Shown: positions 42,723 through 50,271 of the stretch, piece after piece | Layout: the number at the start of each line of letters is the position of its first letter | Position numbering within the stretch: position 1 is the stretch's first letter | Assembly: GCF_030283205.1 (NCBI RefSeq) | Contig: NZ_JASNWF010000003.1 | Location: 186,001 to 250,000, forward strand | Direction: 5' to 3' | DNA: 64,000 bases | From: Actinomadura opuntiae | GTDB lineage: Bacteria > Actinomycetota > Actinomycetes > Streptosporangiales > Streptosporangiaceae | Notes under the pieces: generated by a model | The model's input: the letters and a program-made list of their open reading frames with translations, nothing else | Told to the model about the DNA's origin: nothing | Databases searched by the model: none | Translations under genes and position numbers: made by a program

Positions 42723-44159
42723 GTGACCCAGGTGATCAGGACGCCCGTCGACGCCTCGGACGGGCTGCGGCTCTCGCAGCCCGCCGGCCGGTGGGTGGTC
42801 GTGGCCACGGCGCTCGGCGCAGGTCTGGTGCTGCTGGAGACCACGGTGCTCAACGTCGCGCTGCCTCCGATGGCGCGCGACCTGGGCGCGGGCATGGCCG
42901 GGATGCAGTGGACGGTGAACGCGTTCGCGCTGGCGCTGACGGGACTGATCCTCTTCGGCGCCGCGCTCGGGGACCGTTACGGGCGGCGGCGGATCTACCT
43001 GGCCGGACTCGCCCTTTTCGCGACCGGCTCGCTGCTGGGCGGCTTCGCCCCGGGCATCGGCTGGCTGATCACCGCGCGGGCGGTGCAGGGCGTCGGCGGC
43101 GCGTTGCTCGTGCCGGGGTCGCTGGCCCTCATCCAGGCCGCGTTCCACCCTGGCGACCGGGCGCGGGCGGTCGGCGCCTGGTCGGGCATGAGCGGGGTGG
43201 CGGGGGCGGCCGGTCCGCTGCTCGGCGGCGTGGTGGTCGATGCCGCGGGCTGGCGCTGGGTGTTCTGGATCAACGTCCCGATCGCGGCGGTGGTGGCGTC
43301 GCTGGTGGCCCGGCACGTCCCCGATGCCGGCGGGACGGCCGAGCGCGGCCGCCTCGACGTGGCCGGGGCCGTCCTGGCGGCGATCGGGTTCGGCGGCCTG
43401 ACCTACGGCCTCACCGACGCCGCCGGCGGGCCGCCCGCGGCGGCCGCCGCCGCGATCGGCCTGCTCGGGATGGCCGCCTTCGTACTGGTCGAGCGGCGAG
43501 CCGCGGCGCCGATGCTGCCGTTGGAGCTGTTCGCCGTCCGGGAGTTCAGCGCGGCGAACCTGGCGTCGTTCTGCCTCTATGGCGCGGTCGCCGGGATGTT
43601 CTTCCTCCTACCCATGCAGCTCCAGATCACCGCCGGCTACTCGCCGCTGGCGACCGGGCTGGCGCTGCTGCCGATCACCGCAGTCGTGCTGGTCCTGTCT
43701 CCCCGCACGGGAACGCTCGTCGCCCGCGCCGGCCCCCGCGTCCTGCTCACGGCCGGGTCCGTGACCTGCGCGGCCGCGGCCCTGCTGGCGGTGCGGATCG
43801 GCGCGGACGCCTCCTACCTGGCCGAGGTGCTCCCCGTCGTCCTCGGCGCGGGCCTGGGCATCTCGGCGATCACCGCCCCGATCAGCGTCACCGTGCTGTC
43901 CGCCGTCGCCGGCGACCGCGCCGGCATCGCCAGCGGCGTCAACAATGGTGTCGCCCGCGCGGCCGGACTGCTGGTCGTGGCGGTGCTACCGCCGCTGGCG
44001 AACCTCCCTCAGGACGCCACCCACAATCCGGAGGCGCTGGACCGCGGGTTCGACGTGGGCATGGTGGCCTGCGCCGGGCTGTACCTCCTCGGCGCCGCGG
44101 TGGCCTGGTGGGGCACCGGGCGCATCAGGCCAGCCGCGGAAAGCGGCCGTCGGCCCTGA
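42723..44159 (+). CDS. MFS drug exporter, DHA2 family
   Basis: 478 residues from GTG 42723, with GAGGAGG before. LLETTVLNVALPPMARDLGA in helix 1, ALGDRYGRRRIYLAGLALFA motif A, and GMSGVAGAAGPLLGGVVVD the antiporter motif C, with about 14 hydrophobic segments. Divergent from LysR 41626. The paralogues at 1720 and 57678 are no closer than ordinary family members by wording. Confidence 0.93.
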   Translation: MTQVIRTPVDASDGLRLSQPAGRWVVVATALGAGLVLLETTVLNVALPPMARDLGAGMAGMQWTVNAFALALTGLILFGAALGDRYGRRRIYLAGLALFATGSLLGGFAPGIGWLITARAVQGVGGALLVPGSLALIQAAFHPGDRARAVGAWSGMSGVAGAAGPLLGGVVVDAAGWRWVFWINVPIAAVVASLVARHVPDAGGTAERGRLDVAGAVLAAIGFGGLTYGLTDAAGGPPAAAAAAIGLLGMAAFVLVERRAAAPMLPLELFAVREFSAANLASFCLYGAVAGMFFLLPMQLQITAGYSPLATGLALLPITAVVLVLSPRTGTLVARAGPRVLLTAGSVTCAAAALLAVRIGADASYLAEVLPVVLGAGLGISAITAPISVTVLSAVAGDRAGIASGVNNGVARAAGLLVVAVLPPLANLPQDATHNPEALDRGFDVGMVACAGLYLLGAAVAWWGTGRIRPAAESGRRP

Positions 44160-44242
44160 TGGCCCGACCACCGAACACTCGTGAACTGGCCGCCTCCGGG
44201 ATCCTCGTGCCGGCCGACATGGGCTACGTCAGCGCCGGCCCG

Positions 44243-44403
44243 CACCGGGGTGCGGATGCCGAGAATGAACGCGGTGACGGAACGGTGGGTCCAGACCTGC
44301 AGCCGCGAACCTCTCGACTGGACGTTGATCTGGAACCAGCGGCACCTGCTCCACACCCTCCGCGAGTTCGAGGCCTTCTACAACCGGCATCGGCCGGCCG
44401 GGG
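44243..44403 (+). pseudogene. Integrase-core transposase, C-terminal remnant
   Basis: PRMNAVTERWVQTCSREPLD followed by WTLIWNQRHLLHTLREFEAF and YNRHRPA. This is the segment around the last catalytic Glu of a widespread actinomycete DDE transposase ('PRMN.I.ERW..TCR.ELLDRTLIWN..HLL..L.E.E..YN.HRPH'). Its catalytic Glu position is present but nothing upstream is. Confidence 0.7.
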
Positions 44404-44413
44404 CGGGCGGTGG

Positions 44414-45649
44414 TCACCGGTCGCCGGTGACCGTCGCGAGGTAGGCCTCGGTCTTGGCAGGGTCGAGCAGCCAGTTGTCGAAGTCGGCGGGGTTGGCGTA
44501 GCCGTGGGCGAACCGGTGGGCGACGGCCTCGTTCGTCGCCGCGAGCGCCAGGACCTTCTGCACATGTTCGGGCAGCGGCCCGAGCATCATGTTGGTGTAG
44601 GCGGTCGGGTATCTGGCGTACTCCCAGTAGGCGTCGAACGTCCGCTGCATCCACGCGGCGTCGAACGGCCGGTCGCCGTGGCCGAGGATCGACCGGAAGT
44701 AGATTTCGGCGCAGCGGGTCGCGTTGTTGGCGCCCTGGCCGGTCACCGGGTCGTTGGCCACGACCACGTCGCCCATGCCGAGGACGAGCGCGGACGCCGA
44801 CAGTCTCCCGACCGGATGCCGCACGACCGGTGCGTACCCGCCGTAGAGGGTGCAGCGCGCGTCGGTGGGCTCGGCATCGACGGTGCGTTCGTACTCCCAT
44901 GGCGCGTACCGGCGCATCAGCTCCAGGGTGCGGGCGAGATGGTCCGCGGGGTTCGGACGGTCCTGCCAGCAGTCGAACGGGCCGCCGGGCACGGCCTCCC
45001 AGAGCAGGATGTCGCAGGGTCCTGTGTTGGTGTAGCCCGGCATGAAGAACAGCTCGCCGATCTCGGGCGTGGCGGTGATCCGCACATGCGGCTCGGGGTG
45101 GTCGGGCCACGGCGTCATCCCGTGCAGGTAGATGCAGGAGAGCTGCCGCTGCGGGCGGTCATAGGGCGAACGGTCCGGGTCGCGGTCGAAGAGTTCCACC
45201 AGCTCGCCCTTGCCCGCCGCGATGATCGTCAGGTCGTAGAGGGCGCAGAGGCCTTCCAGGTCCGACGTCATGACGCTGTGGTAGACGACGTTGCCGCCGC
45301 GCTGCTCGAACAGCTCCATCCAGCCCGCCATCTTGACCCGCTGGTCCACCGACTGCGCGTAGTGGTCCCAGCGGCCGAGCGTCTGGAAGGCGCGCGTTCC
45401 GGGCGGGTCCGCCACCGTGACCCGCTGGGCGACGATCCGCGGCGCCTGCTCCTCCCACAGGTTCAGCCCGTGGTCGCGCTCGATCTGCAGCTGCGGCCAG
45501 AAGATGCACTGGGTGGACATGATGCGGCCGTACCGGATCTCCTCCGGCGTCCGCGCCGACATCAGCGTGACCTCGTATCCCTCGGACTGCAGGCTGAGGG
45601 CCAGTTGCAGGCCGGCCTGCCCGGCTCCGACGATCAGGATCCTTCGCAA
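44414..45649 (-). CDS. Styrene/indole monooxygenase-like flavoprotein (StyA type)
   Basis: 411 residues from TTG 45649 after GAGGAGG. RRILIVGAGQAGLQLALSLQ is the FAD Rossmann loop; SARTPEEIRYGRIMSTQCIF is the StyA-specific continuation ('.ERT..E.R.GR...T'). GMGDVVVANDPVTGQGANNA is the second FAD motif (GD...P..GQG.N). Such enzymes epoxidise styrene or hydroxylate indole using FADH2 from a separate reductase; no reductase gene (StyB) is nearby. It lies 84 bases after the conservon B GTPase on the same strand, like the oxidase genes that follow Streptomyces conservons. Confidence 0.88.
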   Translation of the reverse strand: MRRILIVGAGQAGLQLALSLQSEGYEVTLMSARTPEEIRYGRIMSTQCIFWPQLQIERDHGLNLWEEQAPRIVAQRVTVADPPGTRAFQTLGRWDHYAQSVDQRVKMAGWMELFEQRGGNVVYHSVMTSDLEGLCALYDLTIIAAGKGELVELFDRDPDRSPYDRPQRQLSCIYLHGMTPWPDHPEPHVRITATPEIGELFFMPGYTNTGPCDILLWEAVPGGPFDCWQDRPNPADHLARTLELMRRYAPWEYERTVDAEPTDARCTLYGGYAPVVRHPVGRLSASALVLGMGDVVVANDPVTGQGANNATRCAEIYFRSILGHGDRPFDAAWMQRTFDAYWEYARYPTAYTNMMLGPLPEHVQKVLALAATNEAVAHRFAHGYANPADFDNWLLDPAKTEAYLATVTGDR

Positions 45650-45733
45650 TGCTTCCTCCTCGGGCCGGGGCGCCTTCGCCTGGACGTGCGGGCGTGCGGC
45701 CCCGGCCTGCGTTCCGGCGGACGGGGGCCGGGG

Positions 45734-46408
45734 TCACCGGGCGGCGAGCCTGCCGGTGCCGCGGCCCGCGGTGGTGTCCAGAGTGTGGCCGAGCGTCGTG
45801 GTGAGCGTCTGCACGACCGACCCCCGGTCGCGGGCGTCGCAGGTGACCAGGGGCACCCCGGGCTGCAGCCGCAGCGCCTCCCTGACCTGGGGCAGCGCAT
45901 GGGTCTGCCGCCCGTCGAACAGGTTCACCGCCACGATGAACGGCACGTCGGAGTCGTTCTCGAAGTAGTTGACGGCCGCGAACGAGACCTCCAGCCGCCG
46001 CGTGTCCACCAGGACGACGGCGCCGCTGGCCCCGCGGCACAGGTCGTCCCACATGGGCCAGAACCTCGGCTGGCCGGGCGTCCCGAACAGGTACAGCACC
46101 AGGTCGGAGGACAGCGTGACGCGGCCGAAGTCCATCGCCACGGTGGTGGTGGTCTTGCCGTCGGCCTCCGCGAGCGGGTCGATGGTCTTGGCGGCCTGCG
46201 TCATCCACGCCTCGGTGTTCACCGGCGGGATCTGCGAGATCGACTCCACCAGCGTCGTCTTGCCGACGCCGAACCCGCCCGCGACGACGATCTTGACCGA
46301 GGTGCGGGGCGCCGCGCCGCGCCGGTCCGGCGGGACCGCCGGGCCCGTCCGCGGGACGCCGGCCGGCGGCCTGCCGCCGGAGGGGTCAGGCGAGCTCGCG
46401 TAGACCAT
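45734..46408 (-). CDS. cvnD: Small Ras-like GTPase (CvnD, second conservon)
   Basis: 224 residues with a 37-residue Pro/Gly-rich N-terminal extension. P-loop AGGFGVGKTT (43-52), TTTTVAMDFGRVTL switch region, LFGTPGQPRFWPMWDDL in place of DxxG, and VNLFDGR in place of NKxD. Start ATG 46408 lies inside the end of cvnC (23-base overlap). Partner of CvnB; the flavoprotein gene downstream may be its output. Confidence 0.92.
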   Translation of the reverse strand: MVYASSPDPSGGRPPAGVPRTGPAVPPDRRGAAPRTSVKIVVAGGFGVGKTTLVESISQIPPVNTEAWMTQAAKTIDPLAEADGKTTTTVAMDFGRVTLSSDLVLYLFGTPGQPRFWPMWDDLCRGASGAVVLVDTRRLEVSFAAVNYFENDSDVPFIVAVNLFDGRQTHALPQVREALRLQPGVPLVTCDARDRGSVVQTLTTTLGHTLDTTAGRGTGRLAAR

Positions 46409-46730
46409 CGATCACTCTCTCCAGGACGTGCGGGTCGTACGGCGAGGCGCCCTCCGCGGCGATCACGACCCGGTCGCCGGCGGCGAGGTCGGCGAGCAGG
46501 ACGCGGGTGACCCCGAGCGACACGCCGCAGTGGGCGGACAGTTCGGCGACCGACTCGCTGACGGTGTGCACCCGCTCGTACAGCGCCCGGGCCTCGGGCA
46601 GCAGCCGCTCGGCGAACGCCGCGTCGTATCCGCCGCCGGAGACCACCGTGTGCACCAGCAGGTGCCGCCTGCCCCGGGTCCGTCCCCCCGTCAGCACGTA
46701 CGGCCGCACCCACGGATTCGCGGCGGTCAC
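46386..46730 (-). CDS. cvnC: DUF742 protein (CvnC, second conservon)
   Basis: 114 residues from GTG 46730, which overlaps the cvnB stop (GTGA). WVRPYVLTGGRTRGRRHLLV is the DUF742 signature; EARALYERVHTVSESVAELS and LGVTRVLLADLAAGDRVVIA make the winged-helix-like body; HVLERVIDGLRELA is the usual C-terminal helix. Confidence 0.92.
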   Translation of the reverse strand: MTAANPWVRPYVLTGGRTRGRRHLLVHTVVSGGGYDAAFAERLLPEARALYERVHTVSESVAELSAHCGVSLGVTRVLLADLAAGDRVVIAAEGASPYDPHVLERVIDGLRELA

Positions 46731-47167
46731 GGCATCGCCTGCTCGGTCATGCGGCGCAGGTCGTCGCGCATCTGCGGGGTGAGGACGTGCCCGACGCCGT
46801 GCACGAACTTCGTCATCTCGTGGGCGACGGCGCCGAGGTTGGCGCCCTCGCCGACCACCACCACGAGCCCGGCCAGCTGGCCGATGCCCATGAACAGCAG
46901 GTGCCCGGTCGCGAACTTCAGCATGACCTGGTCGCAGCCGCCCGCGCCGACATGCTTGGCGATGTTGTTGCTCAGGCTGATCATCCCGCTGGTCAGCGCG
47001 GCCATCGGGTCGACGAAGTCGGACGGCATCGCGCCCGACTCGACCAGCGCCAGCCCGTCCGACGACACGATCAGCGCGAACGTCACGCCGGGCGTCGAGG
47101 AGGCGAACTGCCGGAGCAGCCACCCGAAGTCCTGTGGCCCCGCGGGTCCCTTGGAGGCGATGCTCAC
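46727..47167 (-). CDS. cvnB: Roadblock/LC7-domain protein (CvnB, second conservon)
   Basis: 146 residues from GTG 47167, overlapping the cvnA stop. DFGWLLRQFASSTPGVTFAL and VSSDGLALVESGAMPSDF open the Roadblock fold; GHLLFMGIGQLAGLVVVVGE is its central strand region and LGAVAHEMTKFVHGVGHVL a C-terminal helix. Presumed partner of the GTPase at 45734. Confidence 0.92.
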   Translation of the reverse strand: MSIASKGPAGPQDFGWLLRQFASSTPGVTFALIVSSDGLALVESGAMPSDFVDPMAALTSGMISLSNNIAKHVGAGGCDQVMLKFATGHLLFMGIGQLAGLVVVVGEGANLGAVAHEMTKFVHGVGHVLTPQMRDDLRRMTEQAMP

Positions 47168-48506
47168 TGCCGTCCTTCCTCCCGGTCGTGCTCGTCCCGC
47201 GCCGCGGCGGGCCCCTCGGTGCGCGTGCCGGGCGGCTCGCCGGCGGGCGCGTCACCGTAGGCGCGCGTTCCCGCAGCGAAGGCGTCCAGGTCGGCGGCGA
47301 ACGATCCGCGCCCGGCGGCCGGGGCGTCCCCGCCCGGCTGGGACGGCGGAGCCGGGGCGGGAGGCGCGGCGACGGGGCGCAGGCTCGCGCGTTCCCGGCG
47401 CGGCAGGCCGCCGAGGTCGGGCTCGCCCGCGACGTCGCGCAGGGACGCCACCGTCGGAGCCGCCGGAGCCGCCGGAGCCGCCGAGGCGGGGCGCTCCGCC
47501 CGACGCGCCATGGCCAGGGGCGCCAGGCCCGCGGACGCCTCACCCACGCCGGACCCGTGCGGTTCGTCGGGCCGGATCTCGCAGAGCAGCGACGGCGGGA
47601 CGGTCACCATGGCGACCGTCCCGCCGGTCCTGGCGGCGAGCCGGACGCCGACGCCGTGCCGGCGCGCCAACCGGTGCACCACGGGGAAACCGGTCTGCCG
47701 GGACGTCTCCCGCGTCATCGGCGGGACGGGCGAGGCCAGTGCGGCGTTCAGCCCGTCCAGCTGCGACGCCGACATGCCGATGCCCGAGTCCTCGATGCGG
47801 ATCATCACGCCGCCGTTGTCGAGCAGATGCGCGCTGACGGTCACCTTCGACGGCGAGTACCGGGTCGCGTTGTCCAGCAACGCCGCGACGAGCGAGGCCA
47901 GGTCCTCCGCCGCGTAGGCGGGAACGGCGAGGTCGACCACGCGCAGGATCGCGACCTGCTGGTACTGCTCGATCGACGACTCCGCCATCCGCACCACGTC
48001 CAGCAGGGAGGTGTCGTGCCGGACGGCTCCTCGCCGTCGCGGCCCGCGAGCACCCGCAGGTCACGGGCGGCCCTGCGCATCCGGGTCACGCCGTGGTCGA
48101 TCTGGTACAGGGCCTCCAGCCGCTCGGGATCCTCCTCCTGGCGCTCCAGCAGGTCCATCGCCGGACGCATCTTCTCCGCCAGGACGAGCAGCTGCAGGCA
48201 GAAGCGCTCGCACAGTTCGGGCCACACGTCCGCGTCGCCGCGGCGGTCCACCATGTGGGAAGGGTCCGCCGCGGGTCGCGCCAGGGCCGGTGCCACTTGC
48301 TGCGCCGTCGGCTGTGGCACGGGTTGCGCAGTCGGCTGTGGCACGGGTTGCGCAGTCGGCTGTGGCACGGGTTGCGCAGTCGGCTGTGGCACGGGTTGCG
48401 CAGTCGGCTGTGGCACGGGTTGGGCGGGCGGCGCGAACTGCGCGGGCGGCGGTGCCGCCTGCGGTGGCCGCCCCGGTTCTCTGCGCCTCCACCAGCTCAC
48501 CGGCAT
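47164..48506 (-). pseudogene. cvnA: Short CvnA-like ATPase (second conservon), frameshifted
   Basis: From ATG 48506 the protein has a Pro-rich tract with five copies of an 8-residue repeat (QPTAQPVP), then CERFCLQLLVLAEKMRPAMD and QIDHGVTRMRRAARDLRVLA. Near 48022 one base is missing, and the next frame resumes at DTSLLDVVRMAESSIEQYQQ with N box LLDNATRYSP, G1 DSGIGMS and G2 TGFPVVHRLARRHGVGV, ending in a disordered tail. There is no membrane helix or sensor domain, unlike CvnA of conservon A. The single-base break may be real or an assembly error; all other parts look intact. Confidence 0.8.
48301..48420. repeat. Five tandem 24-bp repeats inside cvnA
   Basis: The unit tgcgcagtcggctgtggcac plus gggt occurs five times without gaps; units 2-5 are identical and unit 1 differs by one base. 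It encodes the repeated QPTAQPVP tract. Near-perfect DNA identity indicates recent expansion. Confidence 0.95.
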
Positions 48507-49113
48507 GGCCCCCGGTTCTTCGCGGGCACGCTCCCGCCGTGGACATCCCGGCGTTGGGTCACAGCAGCCTTCTCCACCTGAGCACGTGCAGAGGACGTCA
48601 CCGGCAGGGGCACCGGTGAGACGCGTTCGGTCTCGGATGGCCGCCGTCTGCCGGGAGCGCGGCAAGCCTGGCACATGAACAAGCAGTAAATCAACGCACA
48701 CAAAGCGAGATGCCGGTTATCGCAAGAAAAATGCCTCCTTTTCCTTTTAGTGGTTATCGTGCACAGGTGACCGGCATCACGGACGAGATCAGCGACCGCG
48801 GATCGGGATGTGCCGATCGTCGGTGAGCACCGACCATGCACCGGTAGCGGTCGACCGGGAGTTCCGTCGGCCAGGGCGCCGCCGTCCGCGATGATCGGCC
48901 GGGGTCTCGCCCGGCCGCCCCGGCCGGCCAGGGGGGACGATGACGAGGAAGACCGCGCCGAGCAGGCATGGCGCGCATTGTGGCCTCAGCCCGAACGGGG
49001 CGAAAGCCCACCTGAACTTCCACCCCGTTCACTCGCCCACTCAGAGGCGATGCAGGGCTTGGTGCGCTGTGCGGGTGGCGTCCGCCAGCGGCCCCGAAGT
49101 CATGTGCGGTTGT
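48507..49113. other. Intergenic region with AT-rich promoter-like core
   Basis: No gene. At 48690-48770 the composition is much more AT-rich than the surroundings, and GGTTATCG occurs twice (48715-48722 and 48752-48759, 37 bp apart), plausible control sites for the minus-strand conservon B. Between 48800 and 49110 only shadow frames are seen. Confidence 0.4.
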
Positions 49114-49635
49114 TCAGCGGAAGGCGTCCGGTAGGTCGATTCCGAACCGCTCGCAAAGACGGGGAACGTCATGGCGGTCGACGGTTCGGGGCGGAAAGCC
49201 GGTGTGCCAGCGCACCGCCCAGCGGGGGTCCTCACAGCGGACTGGCGTTCCGCCGATGACCCCGCGTCCGGCGAGCGCTTCCGCGGGGAACACCACGCCG
49301 TCGGCCGCCGACCCGTAGCGCAGCGATCCGTCCGGAAAGGGTTCGTAGAGGTGCAGGTCGACGCGGAGCCGGTCGCCGTCATGGAGGACGAAGTTCCAAG
49401 GCCGGTCGCCCGGCCAAGGGTAGATCCGGTCGATGCCGCGGTCCGCGAACACAACGAACAGCCGATGGAGCTGAGCGGCAGGCACCCACAGGTCAAGGTC
49501 GGAGTGCTCGCGTGTCTGCTCCTCCAGCAGCGCGTCCACGCCCCAGCCGCCACCGATGCGCGCATCCACCTGTCGGCCGTTGAGCCCGTCGAGCAGCGCG
49601 ATCACGTCCGCCGCCGCCATGACGTGTCGGCCCAC
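49114..49635 (-). CDS. Nucleotidyltransferase, lincosamide/aminoglycoside adenylyltransferase-like
   Basis: 173 residues from GTG 49635 (AGGAGG upstream). ARIGGGWGVDALLEEQTREH with SDLDLWV is the nucleotidyltransferase core: GG-W-x-x-D and the D-x-D pair that binds metal. VDLHLYEPFPDGS supplies the third Asp. The pattern 'GGWGVDAL.G..TR.H.DLDL' is that of LinB/Lnu and ANT(2'')-type antibiotic-modifying enzymes; chromosomal relatives in actinomycetes mostly have unknown targets. A tandem 10-bp repeat precedes the gene. Confidence 0.88.
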   Translation of the reverse strand: MGRHVMAAADVIALLDGLNGRQVDARIGGGWGVDALLEEQTREHSDLDLWVPAAQLHRLFVVFADRGIDRIYPWPGDRPWNFVLHDGDRLRVDLHLYEPFPDGSLRYGSAADGVVFPAEALAGRGVIGGTPVRCEDPRWAVRWHTGFPPRTVDRHDVPRLCERFGIDLPDAFR

Positions 49636-49654
49636 CGTCTCCTCCTGATCGATA

Positions 49655-49673
49655 CACATCACGTCACATCACG
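49655..49673. repeat. Tandem 10-bp repeat upstream of nucleotidyltransferase
   Basis: CACATCACG occurs twice with a 10-bp period (49655-49663, 49665-49673), ending 20 bases from the start codon on the minus strand. One helix-turn spacing suggests a protein-binding site. Confidence 0.4.
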
Positions 49674-50271
49674 CCGCACTCAGCACACTGGCCGGAGCGT
49701 CACTACCTCGATGGCATCCGGCAGAATCCCACTGCGCGCTCGGAACCGTCCCTGTCGACGGCGCTGCCGACCCGTAACGTCTCCCCCAGCCACGCCCACA
49801 CCGTATGCGTTCCCGCCATGGTGCTCACCGGTTTGCCCACGGCGGAATCCCAAGCCGCCTGCAATGCCGCCGTGTGGTAGATGAGCGGGTCCGTGGAAGA
49901 AGAGGCCGTTCCGCCTGCAGGTGGCACGACAGCGAGGTGATGCCGTCGCGGCGGGCCGCGCGCGCCGCGACGAACTATGCACGGAACGGGACAGAGACCC
50001 GTCTCTGGGACCGCCCGCACGCCCGCGGGTCCCCGGGGACCGAAGTCGTTACGGCCCGGCGCCCCCGCGCGGCGAACGGGGCAACGCTCGGCGCAAGGAC
50101 CCGGACCGTCGAGTTTGCCGGAGATACGGCGAACCGCCATCCGGCGAACGGCTCGTCGACGAACATCGGTGACGACGTCGATCGCGTCCTGCCAATGCGC
50201 CCGCTTCTCGGCGCGGCGCGGCGCGTCCCGGCCGGCGCCGGCGGCCACCTGAGCCGGCCCACAGCCGACAC
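49674..50271. other. Gap, possibly holding a gene fragment
   Basis: On the minus strand, 49703-49890 reads LIYHTAALQAAWDSAVGKPV and then THTVWAWLGETLRVGSAVDR to a stop at 49703. It has coding-like composition but no start, no ribosome site and no family known to me. The remainder is without signal. Confidence 0.3.

Noticed and set aside
42356..46510. Very long plus-strand open frame (1384 codons)
   Set aside because: It is antisense or out of frame to recognisable LysR, MFS, flavoprotein and conservon genes, and its translation is low-complexity Arg/Gly/Pro text, as expected in GC-rich DNA.
48301..48420. Tandem 24-bp repeats considered as a CRISPR array
   Set aside because: The units are contiguous with no spacers and encode an in-frame peptide repeat.
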